Source of the DNA: Schlesneria sp.
GTDB lineage: Bacteria > Planctomycetota > Planctomycetia > Planctomycetales > Planctomycetaceae
NCBI GenBank assembly: GCA_028291515.1
Contig: JAQGHU010000024.1
Location: 1-64,000, forward strand
DNA: 64,000 nucleotides
Direction of reading: 5' to 3'
The notes under the pieces are model-generated. The model worked only from the letters and a program-made list of their open reading frames with translations. It was not told where the DNA came from and did not search any database. Below, one piece after another: positions 7,967 through 16,451 of this stretch. The first letter of the stretch is position 1; each line of letters begins with the position of its first letter. Position numbers and translations under genes: made by a program.

Positions 7967-9790
7967 ATGAATCTCGCACTCCTTTGCGAACGCATCAGAT
8001 CCAGGGTGTGCGCGGAGCATATTTCGATTGCACTCCTTGCCTTGCAAGGTTTCTTGCTGACTAACAGTGCGTTCGATAACTCCGTCACGGTGGATGAGGC
8101 AAACCACCTACCAGCTGGAATCAGCTATTGGCATAAAGGCGAGTTTTGGTGTTATCATCATAACCCTCCTTTGATAAAAATAGCCGCGGCGGTTCCAGCG
8201 GTCATTATGCGGATTCCCGTGGACTACAGTCATTTCTATTATACACCGGGTAGTCGTGTTCCCGACTTCCTACTCGGAGGTGATTTCGTTGCTAGAAATG
8301 CGAAGCGATACGAATGGATCTTTGGTGTCAGTCGATTGGTAATTGTGGCTTTTACTCTTTGGGGAGGTAGACTCGTTTACCGCTGGGCTTGCGAGCTGTT
8401 CGGCAGCCGAGCAGGCATCCTCGCGCAGATCCTGTGGTGTTTCTGCCCAAGCGTAAACGGTCACGGCAGCCTCGTCTCTGTGGACATGGGAGCCACCGTA
8501 GTTGGATTCTATGCTACTTACCAGTTTTACAAGTATCTCCAAGGACCCAGTGTCTGGCGCGCTATGTATTCCGGGGCGTGCCTGGGCGCAGCAGAAGCAT
8601 CAAAGTACTCACTTGTAGTACTTCCAGTCATATGGATCGTAATCTTGTTGTGCCAGATACGAGTGCGACGCTGCTCACACACCAAATATGCCGGCTGTTG
8701 GTACGCAAGAGACGCCGTTGCTGTGTGCCTGCTCTCCCTGGTCGTACTTAACAACGCCTACTTGTTTGAAGGCTCATTTTCGCGTTTAGGTGACATGCCG
8801 TTTCTTAGCCAAGCGTTGACTAAAGCAGTTGATGACCAGAATGAGCGTGTCAATCGCTTTCAAGGAACGATACTGGCATCGCTTCGAATGCCGTTTCCAA
8901 GGCACTATCTTCTTGGTTTGGACGATCAATTGCGAGATAGCGAAAGTGGCAGATTTGAGAATTATCTACGTGGCGAGATACGTCGGGGCCACGGGTGGTG
9001 GTATTTCTACATTTATTGCATAATCGTCAAAACACCGCTTGGTACCCTCGCACTCGGACTGGCTTCTTGTGCCTTATTTGCTCGTACACTTTCGGGTGGT
9101 AGCAATGTACGCGTCAATGCGATGCTACTTATTCCAATAGTGTTCGTTCTCACGACTGCCAGCTTCATGGATGGTATGATCGCACACTCGCGATATCTTT
9201 TGCCGGTGACCCCATATGCAATGGTGTTCATCGGGGGTTCCGCAACCTACTTCAGCGGTGCCACCTGGAAATCTGTCGTACTCTATGGACTAACAAGCTT
9301 GACGGTAATCAGTACTTGCAGTGTGCATCCGTATTATCTGACATATTTCAATGAAGCATCTGGAGGGGCAGCTAAAGGTTTCGAACATCTGGCCGACAGC
9401 AATCTTGATTGGGGGCAAGGCCTCATCGCACTGCGTCGCTGGATTGGCGTGCATGGATCACATCGACCGATCCAGTTGGCATATTTCGGTGGGGTAAGCC
9501 CTGAATTGTTGGGTATCGAATACACGGTTCCGGGCTATTTCTCCGAGGTAGAAGGTCGACGAGATGTCTATGCACTTCCGTCGCCGGGGCTCCATATCAT
9601 AAGCGTTAATTACGTGGCGGGTCTTAGCTATCCTGTCCGTGACGGAAAAGGAGGACGCAAAGTTATTCCCGAGCGAGCTTATGCCTTTTATCGGGAGCTT
9701 CATCCAGTTGGCATTATTGGCAACTGTTTCTTTGTGTATGAGGTGAGTGAGCACGACCTCGCCACGATCCAGCGCAGAGTGAGCGGCTGA
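7967..9790 (+). CDS. GT-C/ArnT-PMT-like membrane glycosyltransferase, copy B
   Basis: A 607-residue polytopic paralogue of the protein at 1996. It shares the acidic first loop (TVDEANHLPAG, D43 and E44), HNPPLIK near residue 66, and the C-terminal DSNLDWGQGLIALRR block, and is about the same length. Such enzymes use lipid-linked sugars on the outer face of the cytoplasmic membrane. The stop is three bases before the start of the third GT-C gene, so the two are very likely co-transcribed. Two copies flanking the peptide genes suggest that glycosylation of an exported product is part of the locus; substrate is unknown. Confidence 0.75.
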   Translation: MNLALLCERIRSRVCAEHISIALLALQGFLLTNSAFDNSVTVDEANHLPAGISYWHKGEFWCYHHNPPLIKIAAAVPAVIMRIPVDYSHFYYTPGSRVPDFLLGGDFVARNAKRYEWIFGVSRLVIVAFTLWGGRLVYRWACELFGSRAGILAQILWCFCPSVNGHGSLVSVDMGATVVGFYATYQFYKYLQGPSVWRAMYSGACLGAAEASKYSLVVLPVIWIVILLCQIRVRRCSHTKYAGCWYARDAVAVCLLSLVVLNNAYLFEGSFSRLGDMPFLSQALTKAVDDQNERVNRFQGTILASLRMPFPRHYLLGLDDQLRDSESGRFENYLRGEIRRGHGWWYFYIYCIIVKTPLGTLALGLASCALFARTLSGGSNVRVNAMLLIPIVFVLTTASFMDGMIAHSRYLLPVTPYAMVFIGGSATYFSGATWKSVVLYGLTSLTVISTCSVHPYYLTYFNEASGGAAKGFEHLADSNLDWGQGLIALRRWIGVHGSHRPIQLAYFGGVSPELLGIEYTVPGYFSEVEGRRDVYALPSPGLHIISVNYVAGLSYPVRDGKGGRKVIPERAYAFYRELHPVGIIGNCFFVYEVSEHDLATIQRRVSG

Positions 9791-9792
9791 AA

Positions 9793-11499
9793 ATGGAATG
9801 GACACCCCGACGAATTCAAGGAACCGTACCATGTGTCGGAGCGGCGTCGGCACTTCGGCGACCCAACGTTAACACGAAATATCTTCAGTTGTTTTGCGTT
9901 GGATGTGCCATCGCGCTGGGAGTGTGGCTGCGTGCAGAGTCGCTCGCCCGAAAGAGCGCTTGGGAGGACGAGTGTTGGACAGTTGAACGTACATGCAAGC
10001 CGACGCTCGTCGATGTTGTGCGTGATCTCAGAGGAAGCGCGCATCCGCCATTATATTATGTAGCCGTCTGGTGTTACTTGCAGTTGTGCGCGAGCCCCTC
10101 GATTGCTGATATCCGTATCGTTTCGATGCTGTGCGGTATAGCGGCACTTCCGTTGACGTATTTGATGTGGCGGCGGCTTATATCACGGAAGGCCGTAATA
10201 TGGTTAACCATTCTGGTCTCGCTCAATTCCTACCACATATGGTACAGCCGTGACGCGAAGATGTATGCGGCTGTGTGGCTGTTGTCGATGATGTCATGCG
10301 CGACTTATGTATGGTGCATTCTCGGTGCTCCCCGTAGACGTGATTATGTACTTCTTGCAGTATGCAATGGGTGCTTAATTATGGTGAGCTACGTCGGGAG
10401 TGTAGCGATTGGAGTGGAGTGCGTGCATGCACTCTGTATTTTATTCTTCATCCGGAAGCGGCGTCGACCCGTGATCGCATGCGGTGTTGCAACCGCTATC
10501 GGTATGCTCCCATTTCTGATGTGGGTGCCAGTGGCTTGGGACGCCGTCACGCAACGACCTGGCATCAAATGGATTCCACCTATCACTGCGGCGAACATTC
10601 CCGCAGATTTATTTCGGTTGTCCGCTCTAGTTCTAACGGGGATCTGGCCTGGCAGTTTTGAGTGTCAAAATGGGTGGGGAATTCTGTTCTTCACCTTGGT
10701 TCCGCTATCGGTTGCTTGTGGCCTCATCGCAATTTCGCTTCATCTCGTTGAAGCCTTTCGTGGGCCGCCATCACAGGTGGACACTGAAGGCGTCTGTGAG
10801 CCAAGAAATATGTATCCCAATCAACGGGAGATTACTGTTTTCCTCCTTTTGTGGATTTGCCTACCGGTACTGCTCGCGATCTTGTATTCGTTTGCTGTGT
10901 ACCCATTGTGGGGAATTCCGCGCTATCTTATGTCTGTGGCTCCAGCACCGTTAGTGCTGTTGGCAACGGCCGCGGCAGAATTGCGACCGCGCGTAATGTG
11001 GAATAGCGTGGCGATCCTGATTGTCTCCACGAATTTACTCGCCCAAGTGTTCGATCACCAATCCGCGACACGCGTGCCATGGAATGAAGTTGTTAAGGCT
11101 GTGGATCAGGGCGCAGGCAACAACAACATCAGGCGGCAGGCATCCCTGCCCGATTCGGGCAAAGTTCAGACGGCGTATTTTGGCGTCGGCACCCATTATT
11201 TTGATCACAAGTCATTCAAATACGCGATTAAACAGCATGACGGCACCGCGGACCGTGTTATCCGCCCCCTCTTCAATTTAGATCAAACTCATCTTTCAGG
11301 AACTCTGATCGTCGTTACCCAATGTCCGGGGGTTATGGATGACCGGTCACAACTTGCTCTGCGGGCAATTTTGAGTTCGCACGAATGTCTCCGGATCTAC
11401 GGCACTCGAACATGTGAGGATCACTGGTGTCGACTGCCAACTCCTTTCGTGCAACAATCAACTGAGGTGTGGGTGTGTCACCCCAAGGCTAAACGTTAG
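9793..11499 (+). CDS. GT-C glycosyltransferase-like membrane protein, copy C
   Basis: A 568-residue polytopic protein more distant from copies A and B. The first loop carries WEDECWTVE (E58, D59, E60), followed by SAHPPLYYV near residue 82, the PMT/GT39-type DE...HPPLYY pattern. Hydrophobic segments run to about residue 420, and then a soluble, probably periplasmic, tail of about 140 residues. The ATG is two bases after the stop of copy B, indicating translational coupling. The different loop motif suggests a different donor or acceptor from copies A and B. Confidence 0.7.
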   Translation: MEWTPRRIQGTVPCVGAASALRRPNVNTKYLQLFCVGCAIALGVWLRAESLARKSAWEDECWTVERTCKPTLVDVVRDLRGSAHPPLYYVAVWCYLQLCASPSIADIRIVSMLCGIAALPLTYLMWRRLISRKAVIWLTILVSLNSYHIWYSRDAKMYAAVWLLSMMSCATYVWCILGAPRRRDYVLLAVCNGCLIMVSYVGSVAIGVECVHALCILFFIRKRRRPVIACGVATAIGMLPFLMWVPVAWDAVTQRPGIKWIPPITAANIPADLFRLSALVLTGIWPGSFECQNGWGILFFTLVPLSVACGLIAISLHLVEAFRGPPSQVDTEGVCEPRNMYPNQREITVFLLLWICLPVLLAILYSFAVYPLWGIPRYLMSVAPAPLVLLATAAAELRPRVMWNSVAILIVSTNLLAQVFDHQSATRVPWNEVVKAVDQGAGNNNIRRQASLPDSGKVQTAYFGVGTHYFDHKSFKYAIKQHDGTADRVIRPLFNLDQTHLSGTLIVVTQCPGVMDDRSQLALRAILSSHECLRIYGTRTCEDHWCRLPTPFVQQSTEVWVCHPKAKR

Positions 11500-11535
11500 A
11501 CAGGCAGTGGCATTTGCTCGAAAGCAGGGGTCCAA

Positions 11536-12555
11536 ATGGCAAAGGTCAGGAATGCTGGTAACCCACGTCTCGGAATGTCGTTAATTGAGCTAATCGTGGC
11601 AATGTCGATTGTTGCCTTGTTAATAGCATTGCTTCTACCTGCGGTTCAACAACTCAGGCAGTCCAACCGAATGCTCTCATGCAAAAACAATCTTCGCCAA
11701 ATCGGTCTGGCGTTGCATAACTATCACGATGCACATCGAGTACTCCCGTTTGGACTAGGATCGGATCAAGATGGGGATAGTGCATCCAAAGGAAGCGGCG
11801 AGGCGCGGCGGTATTCGTGTCACAGCCAGATACTTCCGTTCTTAGATGTGGCTTCCGTTTACACGCAGATCGACTTCAACATTGCGCCGTTTGAGCCGTA
11901 CTTTAGTGCGCAGACTGGACCGAATGGTGAAGTAGGGAAGAATGGCGCGGCGGCTAAAACCAGAATACCAGTTTTCGTCTGTCCATCGGATCTGGATAGG
12001 ATGCCGTATGTATGGGGCAGAAACAACTACCGGTCATGCGCGGGCAGCAAGTGGGGGGGGCGCACAAGCGACGGAATGTTCAATCAGAATAGTAGTGTGT
12101 CCTTGGGTGATGTGCGCGATGGAGCGTCGATGACTGCTATGTTTAGTGAACGGTGCAAAGGGACTGGGAGCCGAAAGCAGCGTGATTACTCCACGGATAT
12201 GTACGGCATAGGCAGTCAGCAACTTGAGCCCGAGTTTATAGAGTATTGCCAATCACTAACCCCAGGCACGAGCTCGATCGTCAAGACTCAGGATGTAGAT
12301 GGCGGCCAGACGTGGTTGGAGGGGAATATGAACTGGACGCGATACAATCATTTGCTGAGAATCAATAGTACTGCGTGCAAGAACAGCCTTACCTGGTATG
12401 GCGTAAGCATGCCTGCATCGAGTATGCATACCGGCGGGGTCAATGTTGCGATGGCCGACGGAGCTGTCCGCTTTGTTAGCGAAAATATTTCAATCGATGT
12501 CTGGAGGGCTTTGGGGACTATCGCCGGTAATGAACCCAATATTGCGGATTTCTGA
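11536..12555 (+). CDS. DUF1559 pseudopilin-like protein
   Basis: A 339-residue member of DUF1559, a family greatly expanded in Planctomycetes. The N-terminus carries a type IV prepilin-like site (G13 before M14, with E18 at +5, MSLIELIVAMS) and a hydrophobic helix, then [15 protein letters not shown]. The C-terminus has the family signature ending MADGAVRFVSENI. Such proteins are thought to be processed by a prepilin peptidase and placed in the envelope as pseudopilins; individual roles are unknown. It starts 36 bp after the third GT-C gene with AGGGG upstream, so it is probably the last gene of the same run. Confidence 0.85.
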   Translation: MAKVRNAGNPRLGMSLIELIVAMSIVALLIALLLPAVQQLRQSNRMLSCKNNLRQIGLALHNYHDAHRVLPFGLGSDQDGDSASKGSGEARRYSCHSQILPFLDVASVYTQIDFNIAPFEPYFSAQTGPNGEVGKNGAAAKTRIPVFVCPSDLDRMPYVWGRNNYRSCAGSKWGGRTSDGMFNQNSSVSLGDVRDGASMTAMFSERCKGTGSRKQRDYSTDMYGIGSQQLEPEFIEYCQSLTPGTSSIVKTQDVDGGQTWLEGNMNWTRYNHLLRINSTACKNSLTWYGVSMPASSMHTGGVNVAMADGAVRFVSENISIDVWRALGTIAGNEPNIADF

Positions 12556-13242
12556 AACATTCGTCCGTTGAGTTGGGAAGCTCCAGCGACAGGGGCGGTC
12601 AAAGTGTCGTCGACACTGTTCGATTGGTCTTGGCGGCGTTAAATGCCTCCATCTTATCCGGTGTGATCCCCTAGTAGAATACAGAACGTAGTCCGTATTG
12701 CTGTTTCAAGTGGTGTCATGCCAGCTCCTTGTTGGCCGTTAATTGCCAATAGAGAAAAGGCGATGTCAAGCTTTTCTGCTTGAAACGGTCATAGAAAATA
12801 AGACATTACCTCGGCAGGTATCCAACCCGAGGTGTCAAAACCGACAGCGTGAGTAAATGCCACAATGCGGCTGGGTGGCTGGGGTCGACCAACGGGAGCC
12901 CCCAGGGAAGTGCAGTTCGAGCGATCCAGTCAGTCAGATTGCAACAAATGCATTAGCGCATGGTGCTCTAAGAATGAAGTCGTAAGACGCTGTAGCGCTG
13001 AAGAGGCGCAGTCGCGATGAACGCCGGGCAAGATTCACTGAGTACGCAGGTCGAATAATCGGAACCTCGCTGCGATTTCTGGGGGCTCCCGTTGGTCGAC
13101 CCCAGCCACCCCCCCGCCAGTGCTACCCAGCAGGCTCATGCACCAAGAGCATACCTACAATAACTTCGGCGAATTGGACAGGCCCGCTCAGACTGCGATA
13201 ATTGCCGCAGAGGCTCGGAGTTGCTTGTAGTGGGGTTCAGTC
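12556..13242. other. Intergenic stretch carrying an inverted-repeat element
   Basis: No gene was recognised. The first 300 bases hold only short frames, one of which (minus strand, about 12605-12665, ITPDKMEAFNAAKTNR) looks protein-like but is stopped immediately upstream. The main content is the 239-bp inverted-repeat element at 12873-13111. The last 130 bases precede the ferredoxin/MBL gene and probably hold its promoter. Confidence 0.5.
12873..13111. repeat. MITE-like element with perfect 32-bp inverted repeats
   Basis: The left arm 12873-12904 (starts GGGTGGCTGGGGTCGACC) is the exact reverse complement of the right arm 13080-13111 (starts TGGGGGCTCCCGTTGGTCGA). The 175-bp middle has no open frame of note. 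The layout fits a non-autonomous transposable element or the fold of a structured RNA. It lies at the right border of the AT-richer accessory block. No target-site duplication could be made out. Confidence 0.75.
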
Positions 13243-14112
13243 ATGGCGAATACGACAATTCGAGTTGCTGAGAATGTGGCCGGTGATTTCTTTGTCGATT
13301 CCACCTGCATTGACTGTGACACCTGCCGCCAATTGGCTCCTCAGGTTTTTCGGGAAGGGCCGAATCATGCCTTTGTGTGGAATCAGCCGGAATCGGCTGA
13401 CGAACACCGTGCGGCGTTGCAGGCGTTAGTCTCTTGTCCGACGGGCTCGATCGGAACAGTGGGCGACGATTCGGCGAAGACGGTGATGAGCGACTTTCCG
13501 CTGCTCGTTGAGCGTCCCGTCTACTATTGCGGATTCAATTCGCAGAAGTCCTATGGTGGGAACAGCTACTTCATTCAGCAGGCCGAGGGGAATTGGCTGG
13601 TCGATTCACCCAAGTATCTGCCTCATCTGGTGCGTCAGTTCGAAGCCCTGGGAGGGATCGCCAACATCTTTCTGACTCATCAGGACGATGTGGCCGATGC
13701 GGAGAAATATGCTCAGCATTTCGGGAGCCGACGATTCATTCATCGCAATGAACTATCGTCACAGCCCGGTGCCGAAGTCGTTTTGGAGGGATTCGACGAT
13801 GTGGAACTGTCTCCAAGATTGACCGCCATCCCGACACCGGGTCATACCTCGGGTCACTGCGTCTTGCTATTCAACAAGCGATTCCTGTTCACAGGTGATC
13901 ATTTGTACTTTGATCGGCACCTGCAACACCTCGCCGCCTTTCCAGATCATTGCTGGCATTCCTGGCCCCAACAGATCGAGTCGATGCAGCGGCTAACCCA
14001 GTATCAGTTCGAGTGGGTTCTTCCAGGCCACGGACAGCGGGGCCATTTAGTCGAAGCAGAGATGCAGCGCCAGTTGGTAGCGCTCGTCGAACGAATGGCA
14101 TCGCGGCGATAG
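13243..14112 (+). CDS. Ferredoxin-metallo-beta-lactamase-fold fusion protein
   Basis: A 289-residue protein in two parts. Residues 1-72 form a single-cluster ferredoxin domain with C22, C25, C28 (CIDCDTC) and C65 (SCPTG), suited to one [4Fe-4S] cluster. Residues about 80-285 form an MBL-fold hydrolase with THQDDVAD in place of the standard HxHxDH, then TPGHTSGH, FTGDHL and LPGHG. The altered first motif suggests different or incomplete metal binding. It resembles cyanobacterial and plant-type ferredoxin-MBL proteins of unknown substrate. It is cytoplasmic (no signal peptide) and stands alone. Confidence 0.8.
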   Translation: MANTTIRVAENVAGDFFVDSTCIDCDTCRQLAPQVFREGPNHAFVWNQPESADEHRAALQALVSCPTGSIGTVGDDSAKTVMSDFPLLVERPVYYCGFNSQKSYGGNSYFIQQAEGNWLVDSPKYLPHLVRQFEALGGIANIFLTHQDDVADAEKYAQHFGSRRFIHRNELSSQPGAEVVLEGFDDVELSPRLTAIPTPGHTSGHCVLLFNKRFLFTGDHLYFDRHLQHLAAFPDHCWHSWPQQIESMQRLTQYQFEWVLPGHGQRGHLVEAEMQRQLVALVERMASRR

Positions 14113-14783
14113 GCCGGAAAGATCAAAGTCGCCTCGAATGCCAATCCAGCTCTTGCGTAGTCACTTTGGCCCATCATCCGACAACATGCAAAATGCCGGC
14201 TGGCAGTTGTGAGACGCGACTGAAAAGCTCGTCAAATTCCAACTTCGTGCTCTTCGTGTCCTTCGTGGTTACGCTCTACTTCTCTCAACACAACAACACC
14301 CTGAACCGCCGGCGACTGCACATCCAGTTGATGGGCTTGTTCAGCATTTTCTCACCACGCAGGACACGAAGGAATCAGAGAACGAATCGCTTGAGTTCGT
14401 GCGAATTGATCCTATTCGTGGTCCACTCTTGTTCTTTTCCGTCCCTTCCGTGTGTTCCGTGGTAAACCCTCTTCTCTGCGTCTTCCCTCATCAGTCGTGA
14501 CGTTCATCGTCACTCTGCCTGACTTATTGATCTGTCACGAAACAGCCACTTTTTTGAGGAAAACCGCCAAAAACAGGCCCGTTTTGTCCCCCAATGTCAA
14601 AAACTGTCCTGGGGTGTCAAAAACTGTCAGTGACATTCGGCTTCGCAGGCGAGCATCTACCCGCGAGTGACGAGACATTTCGCGGAAAATGGCAAAATAC
14701 TCAAAACGCCGTCTAGCTTGACTCACGCGAGATATGGCATAACGGATCTCCAGCAGGAACTGAAATTTCTGTGGACCGTAACC

Positions 14784-14837
14784 AACGGCCACACCTGTTG
14801 ACCGCCAAACGGGGGTCAACAGGTGTGGCCGTTTTTC
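14784..14837 (+). terminator. Strong hairpin followed by T-tract, no adjacent gene
   Basis: A 20-bp stem pairs 14784-14803 (AACGGCCACACCTGTTGACC) with 14814-14833 across a ten-base loop, followed by more T residues. It has the form of an intrinsic terminator, but the nearest upstream plus-strand gene ends 670 bp away. It may end an unrecognised small RNA or a long 3' untranslated region. Confidence 0.55.
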
Positions 14838-15330
14838 GTAAGAGGCAGATCAATGTGTCAGTTCAACACCGTCATTCTCAAAATCTCGCTAGACATCTGG
14901 CTGACAAATCGCAGACACCCCCAAAACCCTGCCATGGACTGACAAATTCTGCCATTTCGTAAGGTTCGAGACAGCAGGATAGCTTGGTGTACCGTTGCCG
15001 ATCTCGCCAAGAGATTGGGCAAGGTCGATGTGCAAATAACATCAAGTAACGCTCGCCCAAGGTCTTGGCGACCTTGGCGACAAGAAGCCCGCTAGGCGGG
15101 ATTGTTCTTTCACAATTGAATGCCGATCGTCAGCGACTTTGGAGCGCGGTGGCTTACTGCTGCTTTGGCTCCAATCGCCAGTGGATGCTTTGACAGCTGC
15201 ATCCAAATCTGCGACCACTCCCTCAGTAGAATGAGGAGGTTGTGTCAGGCAGCCGGGGTTGTGTCACGCAGCTCATTATACTGAAGTACTCAGTACTGCA
15301 TACTCAATCCGCCACCCGAATCACTCCTCC

Positions 15331-15362
15331 AAATCCGTGTTCATCCGTGTCAATCCGTGGCC
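15331..15362. repeat. Dispersed repeat (CCGTGTTCATCCGTGT family)
   Basis: The stretch reads AAATCCGTGTTCATCCGTGT then CAATCCGTGG. Inverted relatives occur at 25302-25323 (TAGCCACGGATGAAACACGG) and 39519-39550 (TAGCCACGGATGAACACGG). All three lie between genes. Function is unknown. Confidence 0.6.
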
Positions 15363-15472
15363 TCGACTTCTCAGCCCTTCGCCCTCCGCTTCCCAGTTGT
15401 GTCGCATTCGATTTGAGCAGGAAGTTCGCCCAACGCTTGAACCGTGCGGCGTGAACGCCGACACTCTGCGAC

Positions 15473-16435
15473 ATGAAACTTTCACTGGTCATTCCTGTGT
15501 TGAACGAAGTCGACAGTCTGCGCGAGCTGCATGCGCAGATTTCCCGTGCGGCGGCCGATCATTCGCTCGAAATCGAAGTCGTGTTTGTCGACGACGGGTC
15601 TCGCGACGGATCGTGGGCGGTCATTCGCGACCTCTCGCTGGAAGACCCGCGCGTGCAGGGGATTCGGTTTCGTCGTAATTTCGGCAAGGCGGCGGCACTG
15701 ACCGCGGGACTGAAGGCGGCCAATGGCGAACTGATGATGATGATGGACGCGGATCTGCAGGACGATCCGGCCGAGATCCCCAATTTCATCACCAAGCTGA
15801 ACGAAGGCTTTGATGTGGTGAATGGCTGGAAGCAGCGTCGGCTGGATCCCTGGCATAAGGTTTATCCCAGCCGCGTGTTCAATTGGCTGGTCAGTCGGAT
15901 GACAGGCCTGAAGTTGCACGACCACAATTGCGGCGTAAAGTTGTTCCGCCGCGAGGTCGCTCGCGAGATCCGTCTGTATGGGGAGATGCATCGTTTCGTC
16001 CCGGTGCTGGCGGATGCTCGCGGATTTCGCGTCACCGAGATCGGCGTGCATCATCGGGCTCGACAGCACGGCTTTTCGAAGTACGGGATCCGCCGCTTCA
16101 CACGCGGGTTCCTGGATCTGCTGACAGTGTCGTTCCTGATCGGCTACGGCCAGCGTCCGCACCATATGCTCGGCTGGGTCGGTCTGATCTGCTTTGGCCT
16201 TGGCTTTGCGGGCATGGGTTATCTGGCAATGGCTTGGCTGATGATGAACGTGATCCCTGTGTGGACCCCCACGCCGATTGGCAATCGTCCGCTGCTGGCT
16301 TATTCGATCGCCTCGACGCTGTTGGGGGCTCAGGCCGTTACGATCGGATTGCTGGCCGAATTGATTGTCTACAACACCGGTCGCGATTCGGACACGTATA
16401 GTGTGGCCGAGGAAACAACCTCGACCGCTTGTTAG
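15473..16435 (+). CDS. Family-2 glycosyltransferase, polyprenyl-phosphate sugar synthase type
   Basis: A 320-residue enzyme of the DPM1/GtrB/ArnC group that moves a sugar from a nucleotide donor to a polyprenyl phosphate at the cytoplasmic membrane face. Visible motifs are LVIPVLNE at the start, [14 protein letters not shown], the donor-binding [11 protein letters not shown], and [10 protein letters not shown]. Two C-terminal membrane segments follow (about 235-260 and 275-300). The product could feed GT-C enzymes such as those at 2-11.5 kb, a link by function and not by operon. The remnant at 3733-4127 is a relative. aroB starts 16 bp after its stop. Confidence 0.85.
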   Translation: MKLSLVIPVLNEVDSLRELHAQISRAAADHSLEIEVVFVDDGSRDGSWAVIRDLSLEDPRVQGIRFRRNFGKAAALTAGLKAANGELMMMMDADLQDDPAEIPNFITKLNEGFDVVNGWKQRRLDPWHKVYPSRVFNWLVSRMTGLKLHDHNCGVKLFRREVAREIRLYGEMHRFVPVLADARGFRVTEIGVHHRARQHGFSKYGIRRFTRGFLDLLTVSFLIGYGQRPHHMLGWVGLICFGLGFAGMGYLAMAWLMMNVIPVWTPTPIGNRPLLAYSIASTLLGAQAVTIGLLAELIVYNTGRDSDTYSVAEETTSTAC

Positions 16436-16451
16436 TTCTTGTCTCTCATTC

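Larger units (their letters stand above)
14113..15472. other. 1.36-kb gene-free stretch with repeats and hairpins
   Basis: No gene was supported on either strand; open frames here are short and mutually inconsistent. Visible structure includes two copies of a family reading like CTTCGTGTCCTTCGTGG (about 14250-14270 and, inverted, 14352-14372), a 14-bp direct repeat TGTCAAAAACTGTC at 14595-14608 and 14615-14628, a 20-bp-stem hairpin at 14784-14833, an imperfect inverted repeat around TCGCCAAGA (about 15001-15071) and a run of CCGTGTTCATCCGTGT repeats at 15331-15362. Confidence 0.55.

Noticed and set aside
14352-14372. Possible CRISPR-like repeat from CTTCGTGTCCTTCGTGG and its inverted copy
   Set aside because: Copies are few, in opposite orientation and unevenly spaced; this is a dispersed repeat.
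14535-14819. 94-codon minus-strand frame in the 14.1-15.5 kb desert
   Set aside because: It crosses the direct repeat and runs into the hairpin stem; no ribosome-binding site or motif.
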